NCBI RefSeq assembly: GCF_003148495.1
Contig: NZ_QGGH01000001.1
Location: 62,986-126,985, forward strand
Reading direction: 5' to 3'
From: Mesorhizobium loti
GTDB taxonomy: Bacteria > Pseudomonadota > Alphaproteobacteria > Rhizobiales > Rhizobiaceae
Length of the DNA stretch: 64,000 bases
Shown here in pieces: positions 36,771 through 45,259 of this stretch; position 1 is the stretch's first letter; each line of letters begins with the position of its first letter. A model generated the notes under the pieces. That model saw only the letters and a program-made list of their open reading frames with translations, made no database searches and was not told where the DNA came from. Position numbers and translations under genes: made by a program.

Positions 36771-37961
36771 ATGAACATTGCTCCGGGCAAGAATGCCGTC
36801 GGCAATATCCCGTTCGACGAGGCAAGGGTCGACCGGCTGATGGAGGAGGCGGGCATCGATGTGCTGCTCGCCACCTCCAAGCACAACACGCAATACCTGC
36901 TGGGCGGCTACAAGTTCATCTTCTTTGCCGCCATGGATGCGATCGGCCACAGCCGATACCTGCCGATCGTCGTGTACGAAAAGGGCGGGCCGGACCATGC
37001 CGCCTATATCGGCAACCGCATGGAAGGCGGCGAGCATCAGAACAACCCGTTCTGGACGCCGACACTGCACGCCGCCTGCTGGGGCACGCTCGACGCTGCC
37101 AACCTCGCCGTCGAGCATCTGCAGAAGATTGGCAAGGCGGGCGCCCGCATCGGCATCGAGCCCGGCTTCCTGCCGTCGGACGCCTATACGTTGATCCGCA
37201 AGGCGTTGCCGGACGCCAGACCGATCGATGCGACCGGCATGCTTGAGAGCATGCGTGCCATCAAGACCGATGCCGAGCTGGAGAAGCTGCGCACCGCCTC
37301 CGAACTGATCACGGAATCCATGCTGGCGACCATTGCCGGGGCACGCGAAGGCACGACCAAGAGCGAGATCATCGAGCGGCTGCGGCGCGAGGAAACCAAT
37401 CGCGGCATCCATTTCGAATATTGCCTGCTGACGCTGGGTTCCAGCCACAACCGCGCCGCCTCACCGCAGGCGTGGAAGCAAGGCGAGGTGCTGTCGATCG
37501 ATTCCGGCGGCAACTATCACGGCTATATCGGCGACCTCTGCCGGATGGGGATTCTCGGCGAACCGGATGCCGAACTCGAAGATCTGCTGGCCGAGGTCGA
37601 AACGGTGCAGCAGGCAGCCTTCTCCAAGGTCAAGGCGGGCATATTGGGCGGCGACATGATTTCACACGCGGAGGGCGTGCTGAAAGCCTCGAAGGTCGCG
37701 GCCTACACGGATTTCTTCGCCCATGGCATGGGGCTGATCACGCACGAGGCGCCGTTCCTGATGACCAACCATCCAGTCACCTACGAAGGCACTTATGCGG
37801 CAAAGCCGCTGGAGAAGAACATGGTGTTGTCGGTGGAGACAACCATGCTTCACCCGACGCGCGGCTTCATCAAGCTGGAAGATACGGTTGCCGTGACTGA
37901 CACCGGCTATGTGATGTTCGGCGACCGTGGCAGGGGGTGGAACAGGGGTGCGACCGCCTAG
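36771..37961 (+). CDS. M24-family metallopeptidase (Xaa-Pro peptidase-like)
   Basis: A 396-residue aminopeptidase P / creatinase-fold protein. The five metal ligands of the M24 family are all visible in the C-terminal half: two Asp (SIDSGG and IGDLCR), His in HGMGLITHEAP, Glu in LSVETTM and Glu in KLEDTVAV, so it should be catalytically active with two metal ions. The N-terminal creatinase-like domain covers about residues 15-165. A GGGAGAG Shine-Dalgarno precedes the ATG. It is divergent from the peptide transporter and shares its operator region, so it may cleave the imported compound, a proline-type peptide or a guanidino compound. Confidence 0.9.
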   Translation: MNIAPGKNAVGNIPFDEARVDRLMEEAGIDVLLATSKHNTQYLLGGYKFIFFAAMDAIGHSRYLPIVVYEKGGPDHAAYIGNRMEGGEHQNNPFWTPTLHAACWGTLDAANLAVEHLQKIGKAGARIGIEPGFLPSDAYTLIRKALPDARPIDATGMLESMRAIKTDAELEKLRTASELITESMLATIAGAREGTTKSEIIERLRREETNRGIHFEYCLLTLGSSHNRAASPQAWKQGEVLSIDSGGNYHGYIGDLCRMGILGEPDAELEDLLAEVETVQQAAFSKVKAGILGGDMISHAEGVLKASKVAAYTDFFAHGMGLITHEAPFLMTNHPVTYEGTYAAKPLEKNMVLSVETTMLHPTRGFIKLEDTVAVTDTGYVMFGDRGRGWNRGATA

Positions 37962-37979
37962 CTGGTACTGAGGCTGCTG

Positions 37980-38127
37980 CCCCCTCACCCGGATTGCCAT
38001 CCGAATTGCGAAGAGCAATTCGGGGCAATCCAACCTCTCCCCAAGGGGAGAGGAGGGAGCCGGCGATGATGCTCGTCTCTTCTCCCCTTGGGGAGAAGGT
38101 GGCCGCGAAGCGGTCGGATGAGGGGGC
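37980..38127. repeat. Long composite intergenic inverted repeat
   Basis: The outer ends CCCCCTCAC and GATGAGGGGG are inverted, and inside lie two perfect hairpins, CTCTCCCCAAGGGGAGAG (38035-38052) and TCTCCCCTTGGGGAGA (38081-38096), plus an AATTGC/GCAATT pairing near 38003-38020. It lies between convergent genes (M24 peptidase and cupin), where it could terminate both. Elements with the GCCGCGAAGCGGTCGGATGAGGGG end are recurrent in rhizobial genomes as I recall. Confidence 0.75.
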
Positions 38128-38155
38128 CTCCCAGCAAACGCGGGACGGAGGAAGA

Positions 38156-38572
38156 TCACTGCCCCGCCGGGATCAGCCTGAAATCCGGCAATTCCCGCAG
38201 GACCAGCTCCGGGCCGGCCGGCGAATAGACGACGAAAAGCTGCATCGGCCCGTCACCGGTGTTGAGCGTCGAATGAAAGCGGCTTTCCGGCACGTAGATA
38301 GTGCAGCCGGGGCCGACCTTCTCGACCATCGGAATGCCCTTCTCGTCCTCGACCATCTGTTCGCCATGGCCTGAGATGACGAAGATGATTTCTTCCGCGC
38401 CCGGATGGTTGTGGCGCGTGTGGCCCTTGCCCGACGGCAGGTCGACGACCCCGCCGGAAAACCGGGTCGCGCCATTCATTTCAGGCGCTACCGTCAGCGC
38501 CAATTTTCCCCAGTCGAAGCCGAAGGCGCTGACGTCCTTCGGGTAGACAAATATCTTGCTCTTGTCGGTCAT
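38156..38572 (-). CDS. Cupin-domain protein
   Basis: A 138-residue single-domain cupin. Metal ligands are visible in GHTRHNHPGAEEIIFVISGHGE (about residues 46-67) and in the second motif around ESRFHSTLNTG. The start is ATG 38572; the 15 arginine-rich codons before it lie in the spacer. It is the last gene of the operon Tm-1-like / PEP-hydrolase-like / cupin, 8 bases after its neighbour. Function unknown. Confidence 0.85.
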   Translation of the reverse strand: MTDKSKIFVYPKDVSAFGFDWGKLALTVAPEMNGATRFSGGVVDLPSGKGHTRHNHPGAEEIIFVISGHGEQMVEDEKGIPMVEKVGPGCTIYVPESRFHSTLNTGDGPMQLFVVYSPAGPELVLRELPDFRLIPAGQ

Positions 38573-38579
38573 CGTCTCA

Positions 38580-39443
38580 TCATCCCTTCTTTTTCTTCGT
38601 GGCCGTCTCGCTGCCAAGTGTCACCGCCTTGAAATCGGCCGTCTGCTTGGCGATCGCCGCCTCGGCCGGCAGCCGTTCCATCGAGCTGGCGCCATAGAAG
38701 CCATGCAGGCCCTTGGCATGGGAGAGAATGTAGCGGGCGTCGTCGGGCATCGAGATCGGCCCGCCATGGCAAAGCAGGATGACGTCCTTGCGCACCGAGC
38801 GTGCCGCATTGGCAATGGCGTCGATCTCGAGAACGCAGTCGTCGAGCGACTTGGCGGAGGTGGCGCCAATCGAGCCGCCTGTCGTCACGCCCATATGGGC
38901 GACGACGATGTCGGCGCCGGCCTTGGTCATGGCGCGGGCCTCATCCGGGTTGAAGACATAGGGCGTGGTCAACAGGTCGAGCTTGTGCGCCTCGGCGATC
39001 ATGTCGACCTCGAGCCCGAAGCCCATGCCGGTCTCTTCGAAGCTCTGCCGCATCTGGCCGTCAAACAGGCCGATGGTGGGAAAATTCTGCACGCCGGAAA
39101 AGCCCATTGTCTTCAGCTCTGCCAGCAGCAGCGGCATGATGACGAAGGGATCGGTGCCGTTGACGCCGGCCAGCACCGGCGTCTTCTTGACCACCGGTAG
39201 CACCTCGTAGGCCATCTCCTTGACGATCTCGTTGGCGTTGCCATAGGCGAGCAGGCCAGCGGCCGAGCCGCGCCCGGCCATGCGGTAGCGGCCGGAATTG
39301 TAGATGATGATGAGGTCGATACCGCCGGCTTCCTCCGCTTTGGCCGACAGGCCGGTGCCGGCGCCGCCGCCGACGATCGGCACGCCCTTGTCGATCATTC
39401 CCCGGAACCTCTTCAGTATGTCCTTGCGCGGTATGGCGGGCAT
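38580..39443 (-). CDS. Phosphoenolpyruvate-hydrolase-family TIM-barrel protein
   Basis: A 287-residue TIM barrel of the PEP_hydrolase family (related to PEP mutase/isocitrate lyase-like barrels). It opens [57 protein letters not shown], a pattern strongly shared in the family, and later has [36 protein letters not shown] and [14 protein letters not shown]. It lies directly downstream of the Tm-1-like gene. In plant Tm-1 proteins and fungal relatives these two modules are fused, so the two bacterial proteins probably act together. The reaction is not established. Confidence 0.88.
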   Translation of the reverse strand: MPAIPRKDILKRFRGMIDKGVPIVGGGAGTGLSAKAEEAGGIDLIIIYNSGRYRMAGRGSAAGLLAYGNANEIVKEMAYEVLPVVKKTPVLAGVNGTDPFVIMPLLLAELKTMGFSGVQNFPTIGLFDGQMRQSFEETGMGFGLEVDMIAEAHKLDLLTTPYVFNPDEARAMTKAGADIVVAHMGVTTGGSIGATSAKSLDDCVLEIDAIANAARSVRKDVILLCHGGPISMPDDARYILSHAKGLHGFYGASSMERLPAEAAIAKQTADFKAVTLGSETATKKKKG

Positions 39444-39456
39444 TTTTTGGGATCTC

Positions 39457-40653
39457 TCACTGTCTGGCGATGTCGAGGAAGGCCGATGTTGCAGCCTTTG
39501 CGAATTCCGGGTCGTTGATGTGGAGCGGAAGGCGCGTCACGCGCCGCAGGTCATTCGGCCTGATGGTGCGCTCGATGGCTTCGAAGAGAACAGCGTCGGC
39601 TTCCGGGTCGAAGAAGGCGCCGCCTTCGATGTCGAGCGCCGAGACGCCTTTTTCTGGAATGAGAAAATGCACTGGCCCCTCGCAGCGAGCGAGCCTGGTG
39701 CCGATCCATTCGCCGATCGCACGGCATTCCTGCGCCGTGGTGCGCATCAGCGTGACGTTGGGATTGTGCTCGTAGAACAGCCGGTCGCGATGGTGTTCCG
39801 GGATGGTCGAAGGCGCCCAGAAGTTCACCATGTCGAGCGCGCCGACCGAACCGACATAGGGCAGCCGGGTGCGGGCGATCGCGCCAAAACGGTCCTCGGT
39901 TGCCGGCAGGACGCCGCCGAACAGGAGATCGCAAACTTCGGTCGTGGTGATGTCGATGATCCCGGACAGCAGGCCGCTGTCGGCCAGCTTCTCCATGCTG
40001 CGGCCGCCAGTGCCGGTGGCGTGGAAGACCATGCAGTCGTAGGCAGAACGGAGCTGGTCGGCGATGGCCGTCACGCAAGGCGTGGTGACGCCGAACATGG
40101 TGAGGCCGATCGACGGCTTGCCGTCGGGCGGCGGCGCCGGGCTGGCCGCCATGCCTGATATGGCTCGAGCCGCGTTGTGCAAGACAACGCGGGAGAGCCG
40201 GTTCAGTCCGGCCATGTCGGTTACAGCGGGCATCATGATGATGTCGGAGACATCGACGTAGGGAGCGGTGTCGCCGGAGGCAAGCGTCGAGACCATGATC
40301 TTGGGCAGGCCGAGCGGCAGCGCGCGCATGCCCGACGTGATGATCGATGTGCCGCCGCCGCCGCCAATGCCGATCATCCCGCCGATATCATTGCGCGATT
40401 GAACGAAGCGGGCGAAGGCGACGCCCATTGCGGCAATCGCGGTGCCGCGGTCGTCGATATCAAGCACGGCGCCGCGACCGTCGGGGTGGTGGCCGGCAAT
40501 TTCCTTTGCGGTGATGTCGACGGGAATGGTTGCGTCGCGCGTCCCGACATCGACGCGGGACACCGCTGCGCCCGCAGCAGTGATCGCATCGGCCAGGAAG
40601 GCAAGTTCTTCGCCCTTGGTGTCGGCGGTGCCCACCACATAGATGCGCTTCAT
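39457..40653 (-). CDS. Tm-1-like ATP-binding protein (UPF0261 family)
   Basis: A 398-residue protein of the UPF0261/Tm-1-like family. It begins [24 protein letters not shown] and contains the glycine-rich [40 protein letters not shown] block near 92-130, and [12 protein letters not shown]-like [23 protein letters not shown] near 250. In tomato, the homologous N-terminal half of Tm-1 binds a viral replication protein; bacterial members have no agreed function. The start is ATG 40653. It is first in an operon with the PEP-hydrolase and cupin genes and divergent from a TetR regulator. Confidence 0.88.
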   Translation of the reverse strand: MKRIYVVGTADTKGEELAFLADAITAAGAAVSRVDVGTRDATIPVDITAKEIAGHHPDGRGAVLDIDDRGTAIAAMGVAFARFVQSRNDIGGMIGIGGGGGTSIITSGMRALPLGLPKIMVSTLASGDTAPYVDVSDIIMMPAVTDMAGLNRLSRVVLHNAARAISGMAASPAPPPDGKPSIGLTMFGVTTPCVTAIADQLRSAYDCMVFHATGTGGRSMEKLADSGLLSGIIDITTTEVCDLLFGGVLPATEDRFGAIARTRLPYVGSVGALDMVNFWAPSTIPEHHRDRLFYEHNPNVTLMRTTAQECRAIGEWIGTRLARCEGPVHFLIPEKGVSALDIEGGAFFDPEADAVLFEAIERTIRPNDLRRVTRLPLHINDPEFAKAATSAFLDIARQ

Positions 40654-40724
40654 CGCGTTTCCCTGCCGGCTGTTTGCCCGGCCTTTCCGCAAGCGAAGGC
40701 CATTGCAATTTTTTGAGACGCGCG

Positions 40725-40737
40725 TATCGTATTGATA
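40725..40737. promoter_or_regulatory. Candidate TetR operator (TATC-GTATT-GATA)
   Basis: A small inverted repeat, TATC-N5-GATA, lies in the 83-base gap between the divergent Tm-1-like (start 40653) and TetR (start 40737) genes. Around it a wider TGAGAC...GTCTCA pair encloses about 23 bases. Position supports control of both genes; the exact site is uncertain. Confidence 0.45.
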
Positions 40738-41432
40738 TGGATGTCTCACGTCAACAATCCACGGCGAGCGACGACACTGAGCGAGGAAACGGCCAGGCGA
40801 TAGAGCGCGGGCCGCGCGCACGCACGAAACGGCTGATGCTGGAGACAGCAACAAGGCTGATGCAGGCGGGCGTCACGCCCTCGGTCAGCGAGGTCGCCGA
40901 GGCGGCTGAGGTTTCCCGTGCCACTGCCTATCGTTATTTCCCGAGCCAGGCCGCGTTGGTGCAAGCGGTGGTCGACGAGGGACTGGGGCCAATCCTGACC
41001 TGGCAATCGACCTCCGCCGATGCCGAACGACGGGTCGCCGAGCTGTTCGACACGGCCATGCCGCGCATCGAGGCCTTCGAAGCCACGTTCAAGGCAGCGC
41101 TGAAGCTGTCGCTCGATCAATGGGCGCGGCGTCAGGCCGGCACGCTGGGTGGCGAGCCGGCTTTCACGCGCGGCCACCGCATCGACTTGCTGAAAGAGGC
41201 GATCGCGCCCCTCAAGGGCCGTTTGCCGCCGCGAGACTTCAAGCGGCTGGCGCAGGCGCTGTCGCTGATGTTCGGTGTCGAGGTGCTGATCGTGCTCAAG
41301 GATATATGGGGGCTGGACAGTCGCCGGACGATGTCGGTCGCGCAATGGGCGGCCGGGGCGCTGGTGCGTGCGGCGGTCGCGGAATCGATCGGCGACGAAC
41401 ACAGCATCGATCCGACGGCAGCCATGAAATAG
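40737..41432 (+). CDS. TetR/AcrR-family transcriptional regulator
   Basis: A 231-residue regulator. After a charged N-terminal stretch the TetR helix-turn-helix runs about residues 35-75 (LMQAGVTPSVSEVAEAAEVSRATAYRYFPSQAALVQAVV). The C-terminal ligand domain is helical. The start is ATG 40737 (MDVSRQQ); an upstream start 21 codons earlier would overlap the divergent promoter. It likely represses the Tm-1-like operon. Confidence 0.92.
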   Translation: MDVSRQQSTASDDTERGNGQAIERGPRARTKRLMLETATRLMQAGVTPSVSEVAEAAEVSRATAYRYFPSQAALVQAVVDEGLGPILTWQSTSADAERRVAELFDTAMPRIEAFEATFKAALKLSLDQWARRQAGTLGGEPAFTRGHRIDLLKEAIAPLKGRLPPRDFKRLAQALSLMFGVEVLIVLKDIWGLDSRRTMSVAQWAAGALVRAAVAESIGDEHSIDPTAAMK

Positions 41433-41436
41433 CCCT

Positions 41437-41453
41437 ATCTGGTTCGACCAGAT
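41437..41453. promoter_or_regulatory. Putative FadR/GntR-type operator (ATCTGGT-TCG-ACCAGAT)
   Basis: A perfect palindrome with 7-base arms and three central bases, 354 bases upstream of the sugar-binding-protein gene and just after the TetR stop. It shares the CTGGTTCGACCA core with the site at 59168-59180. The gap 41433-41790 otherwise holds only the second site and promoter described next. Confidence 0.7.
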
Positions 41454-41597
41454 TTGCATGTCGACTACTGATCTTAACCGCAGTGCGGGGTACCGGACAA
41501 CACCCACGCGTATCACTGAGTAGGAAAATCTTGGTAAAACAGGCAGATAAAGCCGGAATCCGATAGCAATGGGCAAGTCGAGCTGCCAAGAAAGGGC

Positions 41598-41627
41598 TTG
41601 ACGCGCATGCAGAATTGGTAATACCAG
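41598..41627 (+). promoter_or_regulatory. Promoter with overlapping operator TTGGTAATACCAG for the sugar ABC operon
   Basis: TTGACG (41598-41603) could serve as -35 and TAATAC (41619-41624) as -10 with a 15-base spacer, somewhat short. The -10 lies inside TTGGTAATACCAG (41615-41627), a CTGGTNNNACCAG-type palindrome. A repressor bound there would block RNA polymerase. The same arrangement and the same 13 bases occur at 59330-59360. Confidence 0.6.
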
Positions 41628-41790
41628 ATCAGACAAGAAAAGCGGATCGAAAGTGAGGGCTGCGATCCATTTTCCGGCAGGGCGAGGAGGCTCGGAACCG
41701 GAAAGGTGCGATCACGGGAGGAACTACCAGGGCCGGCCCCGTTGCCGGCTCGCATGACAAGGTAGAATGCGCACAAGGGAGGAAATCATT

Positions 41791-43107
41791 ATGCGCAAGT
41801 TAGTGACCAGCGTACTTGCTGGTATCGGCTTAACGCTTGCCTGCGGAACGTCCGTTTACGCGCAGGAAAAGTCACTCACCATCTTCTGGGCCGAATGGGA
41901 TCCGGCCAACTATCTGCAGGAACTCGGCAACGAGTACGAGAAGGAAACCGGCGTCAAGATCACGGTGGAAACCACACCTTGGTCCGACTTCCAGACCAAG
42001 GCCTTCACCGAGTTCAACGCCCATGGCGACGCCTACGATCTGGTCGTTGGCGACTCGCAATGGCTCGGCGCCGGCTCGACCGGTGGCCACTATGTCGACC
42101 TGACAGACTTCTTCAAGAAGCATGACCTCGGCAATGTCATGGCACCGGCGACGGTGAAATATTACTCCGAGTATCCCGGCAACAGCGGCAAATACTGGGC
42201 AATCCCGCTCGAAGGCGATGCGGTCGGCTGGTCCTATCGCAAGGACTGGTTCGAGGATCCCAAGGAAAAGGAAGCCTTCAAGGCCAAGTATGGTTACGAC
42301 CTCGACGTGCCGAAGGATTTCAAGGCACTGCGTGACATCGCCGAATTCTTCTACCGGCCGGATCAGAAGAAATACGGCATCGCCATCTATACCGACAACT
42401 CCTACGACGCGATGGCGATGGGCTTCGAGAATGCGCTGTTCTCCTATGGCGGCGATCTGGGCGACTATTCGACCTACAAGGTCGACGGCCATATCAACTC
42501 CGAGAAGGCCGTGGCGGCGCTCGACGCCTACAAGGAACTCTACAAGTTCACCCCTCCGGGCTGGGCCAAGTCGTTCTTTGTCGAAGACAACCAGGCGATC
42601 ACCGAAAACCTGGCCGCGATGAGCATGAACTTCTTCGCGTTCTTCCCCTCGCTGATCAACGAGGCGTCGAACCCGAACGCCAAGAACACCGGCTTCTTCG
42701 CCAATCCTCCCGGCCCGAACGGCGATCAGTTCGCCGCGCTCGGCGGGCAAGGCATCTCCATCGTCTCCTACTCGCAGAAGCAGGAAGAGGCGACGAAGTT
42801 CCTGGAATGGTTCATCAAGGACGAGACCCAGAAGAAGTGGGCGGCACTCGGCGGCTACACCTGTAGTGCGGCCGTGCTGAAGTCGGCTGAATTCCAGAAT
42901 GCCACGCCCTACAACAAGGCCTTCTATGAGACCATGTTCAAGGTGAAGGATTTCTGGGCGGTGCCGGAATATGCCGAACTGCTGCAGCAGCTTAACCAGC
43001 GCGTCTATCCTTACATGATCGGCGGCGAAGGCACCGCCAAGGAAACGCTGGACGCACTGGCTGCCGACTGGAACGCGACCTTCAAGAAGTACGGCCGCGG
43101 TCAATAA
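41791..43107 (+). CDS. Sugar/polyol ABC transporter substrate-binding protein (SBP_bac_1)
   Basis: A 438-residue extracellular binding protein. The Sec signal peptide covers residues 1-24 (cleavage after SVYA); there is no lipobox cysteine at the cleavage site. The mature protein begins QEKSLTIFWAEWDPANYLQELGNEYEKETGVKI, the typical MalE/UgpB-like start. GGGAGGAAAT precedes ATG 41791; an in-frame ATG 8 codons earlier is less likely. First gene of a six-gene operon with two permeases, a small membrane protein and two ATPases. Confidence 0.92.
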   Translation: MRKLVTSVLAGIGLTLACGTSVYAQEKSLTIFWAEWDPANYLQELGNEYEKETGVKITVETTPWSDFQTKAFTEFNAHGDAYDLVVGDSQWLGAGSTGGHYVDLTDFFKKHDLGNVMAPATVKYYSEYPGNSGKYWAIPLEGDAVGWSYRKDWFEDPKEKEAFKAKYGYDLDVPKDFKALRDIAEFFYRPDQKKYGIAIYTDNSYDAMAMGFENALFSYGGDLGDYSTYKVDGHINSEKAVAALDAYKELYKFTPPGWAKSFFVEDNQAITENLAAMSMNFFAFFPSLINEASNPNAKNTGFFANPPGPNGDQFAALGGQGISIVSYSQKQEEATKFLEWFIKDETQKKWAALGGYTCSAAVLKSAEFQNATPYNKAFYETMFKVKDFWAVPEYAELLQQLNQRVYPYMIGGEGTAKETLDALAADWNATFKKYGRGQ

Positions 43108-43174
43108 TATCGTGTCTCACGGAGGGGGCGTTGGTGCCTCCTCCGTTTCTTTTTCTGCAAACGGGAGCAGGGTC

Positions 43175-44080
43175 TTGGCGACCACGATGATCACCACACT
43201 GGACAGGTCTTCAAGAGCGGCCGCACGCGGCCTCAGCGACATCTCGATCCGCAACCTCTTCATCATTCCGACGGTCCTGTTCCTGATCGTCTTCAACATC
43301 TTTCCGCTGATCTATTCGCTCGGCTATTCCTTCACCGATTTTAGAGCGTCGACCAACGCGCCGGCGAACTTCGTCGGGCTGCAGAACTATCGCGACCTGC
43401 TCAACGACCCGTTCGTGTGGAACAATTTCGCCATCACGGCCAAATACGTCATCGTCTCGGTCGCCGGCCAGTTGTTCGTCGGCTTCGGTGTGGCGATGCT
43501 GCTCAACCGTGACATTCCCTTGAAGGGATTGCTGACGACGCTGCTTTTGCTGCCGATGATGCTCTCGATGGCCGTCGTCGGCCTGTTCTGGAAACTGCTC
43601 TACGATCCGTCATGGGGGGTCATCAATTATTTCCTCGGGCTCGGCAACTTCGAGTGGCTCGCGGACCCCAAGATGGCGCTCTACGCCGTCGCGCTCACCG
43701 ACATCTGGATGTGGTCGCCCTTCGTTATGTTGCTGTCGCTGGCCGGCCTCTCGGCGGTGCCGAAGCATCTCTACGAAGCCGCCGCGATCGATCGGGCCGG
43801 GCCGTTCTACACCTTCTTCCGCATCACGCTGCCACTGGTGGCGCCGATCCTGATGATCGCCGTCATCTTCCGTACCATGGAAGCGTTCAAGACATTCGAT
43901 CTTGCCTACATCCTGACCAGCCAGCCGACAGCCGAGCTGATCTCGATCCGGCTCTACAAGATGGCGTTCCAGGAATGGCAGACTGGGCGCTCCTGCGCGC
44001 TCGCCTACATCGTGCTGATCATGGTGCTGGCCATCACCAACATCTACGTCAAATACCTCAACAAGGTGAAGGAGCGCTGA
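43175..44080 (+). CDS. Sugar/polyol ABC transporter permease (MalF/UgpA class)
   Basis: An inner-membrane permease of about 301 residues with six hydrophobic segments and the coupling loop EAAAIDRAGPFYTFFRITLPLVAPILMIA near residue 203-231. The start is uncertain: TTG 43175 has GGGAG at a suitable distance, while ATG 43187 has no clear ribosome site. It ends one base before the second permease. Confidence 0.88.
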   Translation: MATTMITTLDRSSRAAARGLSDISIRNLFIIPTVLFLIVFNIFPLIYSLGYSFTDFRASTNAPANFVGLQNYRDLLNDPFVWNNFAITAKYVIVSVAGQLFVGFGVAMLLNRDIPLKGLLTTLLLLPMMLSMAVVGLFWKLLYDPSWGVINYFLGLGNFEWLADPKMALYAVALTDIWMWSPFVMLLSLAGLSAVPKHLYEAAAIDRAGPFYTFFRITLPLVAPILMIAVIFRTMEAFKTFDLAYILTSQPTAELISIRLYKMAFQEWQTGRSCALAYIVLIMVLAITNIYVKYLNKVKER

Positions 44081-44081
44081 G

Positions 44082-45041
44082 ATGGCCGCCGTCCGCACTT
44101 CTTCCGAAATCGGTCTCAATCGCGTCGCCATCGTCGCGGTGCTGGTGGTGACGATCATCTTCCTGGCGCCGATCTACTGGATCGCCTCGACGGCGTTCAA
44201 GCCGCGCAATCTCGCCACCACCATCCCACCGACGGTCGTCTTCCAGCCGGAAATATCGCCGTTCGTGAAGCTGTTCACCAAGCGCTCGCAAATGCGCAGC
44301 CCGCCGACACCGGAAGAGTATGCGGCCGCCCCGTGGTGGGAGCGCGTCGTCTTCGACGGCGGCGAGAAGATCGTACGCGACGGCAAGGGCCAGGTGCAGT
44401 GGTCGGGATATCCGAGCCGTTTCCTGAACTCGCTGATCATCGCCATCACCTCGACCGTGCTGGCGGTCGGCATGGGAACGTTCACCGCCTATGGCTTCTC
44501 GCGCTTCAAGGTGAAGGGCGAGGCGGACCTGCTCTTCTTCATCCTGTCGACACGCATGCTGCCGCCGGTGGTGGTGGCGATCCCGATGTTCCTGATGTAC
44601 CGGGCGGTCGGGCTCAACGATTCCCATATCGGGCTGATCATCCTCTACACCGCCTTCAACCTGTCCTTCTCGGTGTGGCTGATGAAGGGCTTCATGGACG
44701 AGATCCCGAAAGAGTATGAAGAGGCGGCCCTCGTCGACGGCTACACGCGCATGGAGGCCTTCTTCAAGATCGTGCTGCCAGAGGCCGCCACAGGTATCGC
44801 CGCCACCGCCGTGTTTTGCTTCATCACGGCGTGGAACGAGTATGCTTTCGCGCTGATCATGACCAACCGCCGCGCCCAGACGGCTCCGCCGTTCATCCCC
44901 AGCCAGGTCGGCTCCGGCCTGCCGGACTGGACGGTGATTGCCGCCGGAACCTTCCTGTTCCTGTTGCCGGTCGCGATCTTCACCTTCCTGCTTCGTAATC
45001 ATCTGTTGCGCGGCATGTCCTTCGGAGCAATCCGCAAATGA
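44082..45041 (+). CDS. Sugar/polyol ABC transporter permease (MalG/UgpE class)
   Basis: A 319-residue inner-membrane permease with the coupling loop EEAALVDGYTRMEAFFKIVLPEAATGIAATAVFCF near 212-247. It carries an unusually long periplasmic stretch after the first membrane segment (about residues 45-105, including YAAAPWWERVVFDGGEKIV), longer than in MalG. That extension resembles the second permease of rhizobial glycerol (glp) transporters. It overlaps the next small gene by 4 bases. Confidence 0.9.
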   Translation: MAAVRTSSEIGLNRVAIVAVLVVTIIFLAPIYWIASTAFKPRNLATTIPPTVVFQPEISPFVKLFTKRSQMRSPPTPEEYAAAPWWERVVFDGGEKIVRDGKGQVQWSGYPSRFLNSLIIAITSTVLAVGMGTFTAYGFSRFKVKGEADLLFFILSTRMLPPVVVAIPMFLMYRAVGLNDSHIGLIILYTAFNLSFSVWLMKGFMDEIPKEYEEAALVDGYTRMEAFFKIVLPEAATGIAATAVFCFITAWNEYAFALIMTNRRAQTAPPFIPSQVGSGLPDWTVIAAGTFLFLLPVAIFTFLLRNHLLRGMSFGAIRK

Positions 45042-45259
45042 GCTTTCGCGCCATCAATCAGAAGTATCTGGAGCCGGGTTCGCAGGTGCTGATGGTGCTC
45101 GGCATCATCGCGCTCTGCCAGCCCTGGAACCTGCTGTTGCATACCTACGGTCTGACCATCACCCTGATCGGCTTGATCGGCTTCAACATCACCTCGAAGA
45201 TCGCGCCTGAGGAGAAGGCCGGCACCGGCCAGGTGCGAAATCCGGGAGCACAGCATTGA
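45038..45259 (+). CDS. Small integral membrane protein of the ABC transporter operon
   Basis: A 73-residue protein with two predicted membrane segments (about residues 17-32 and 36-52) and a polar C-terminus. It overlaps both the permease before it (ATGA) and the ATPase after it (TTGA), so it is certainly translated as part of the operon. A small membrane protein of unknown role (GlpU) also occurs in the rhizobial glycerol transporter operon glpSTPQUV. This could be its counterpart; sequence similarity to GlpU was not checked. Confidence 0.8.
   Translation: MSFRAINQKYLEPGSQVLMVLGIIALCQPWNLLLHTYGLTITLIGLIGFNITSKIAPEEKAGTGQVRNPGAQH

Noticed and set aside
44548-44557. Near match to the GntR operator core (CTGTCGACAC) in the second sugar permease gene
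   Set aside because: It lies inside coding sequence, has a mismatch at an arm position and is far from the island.
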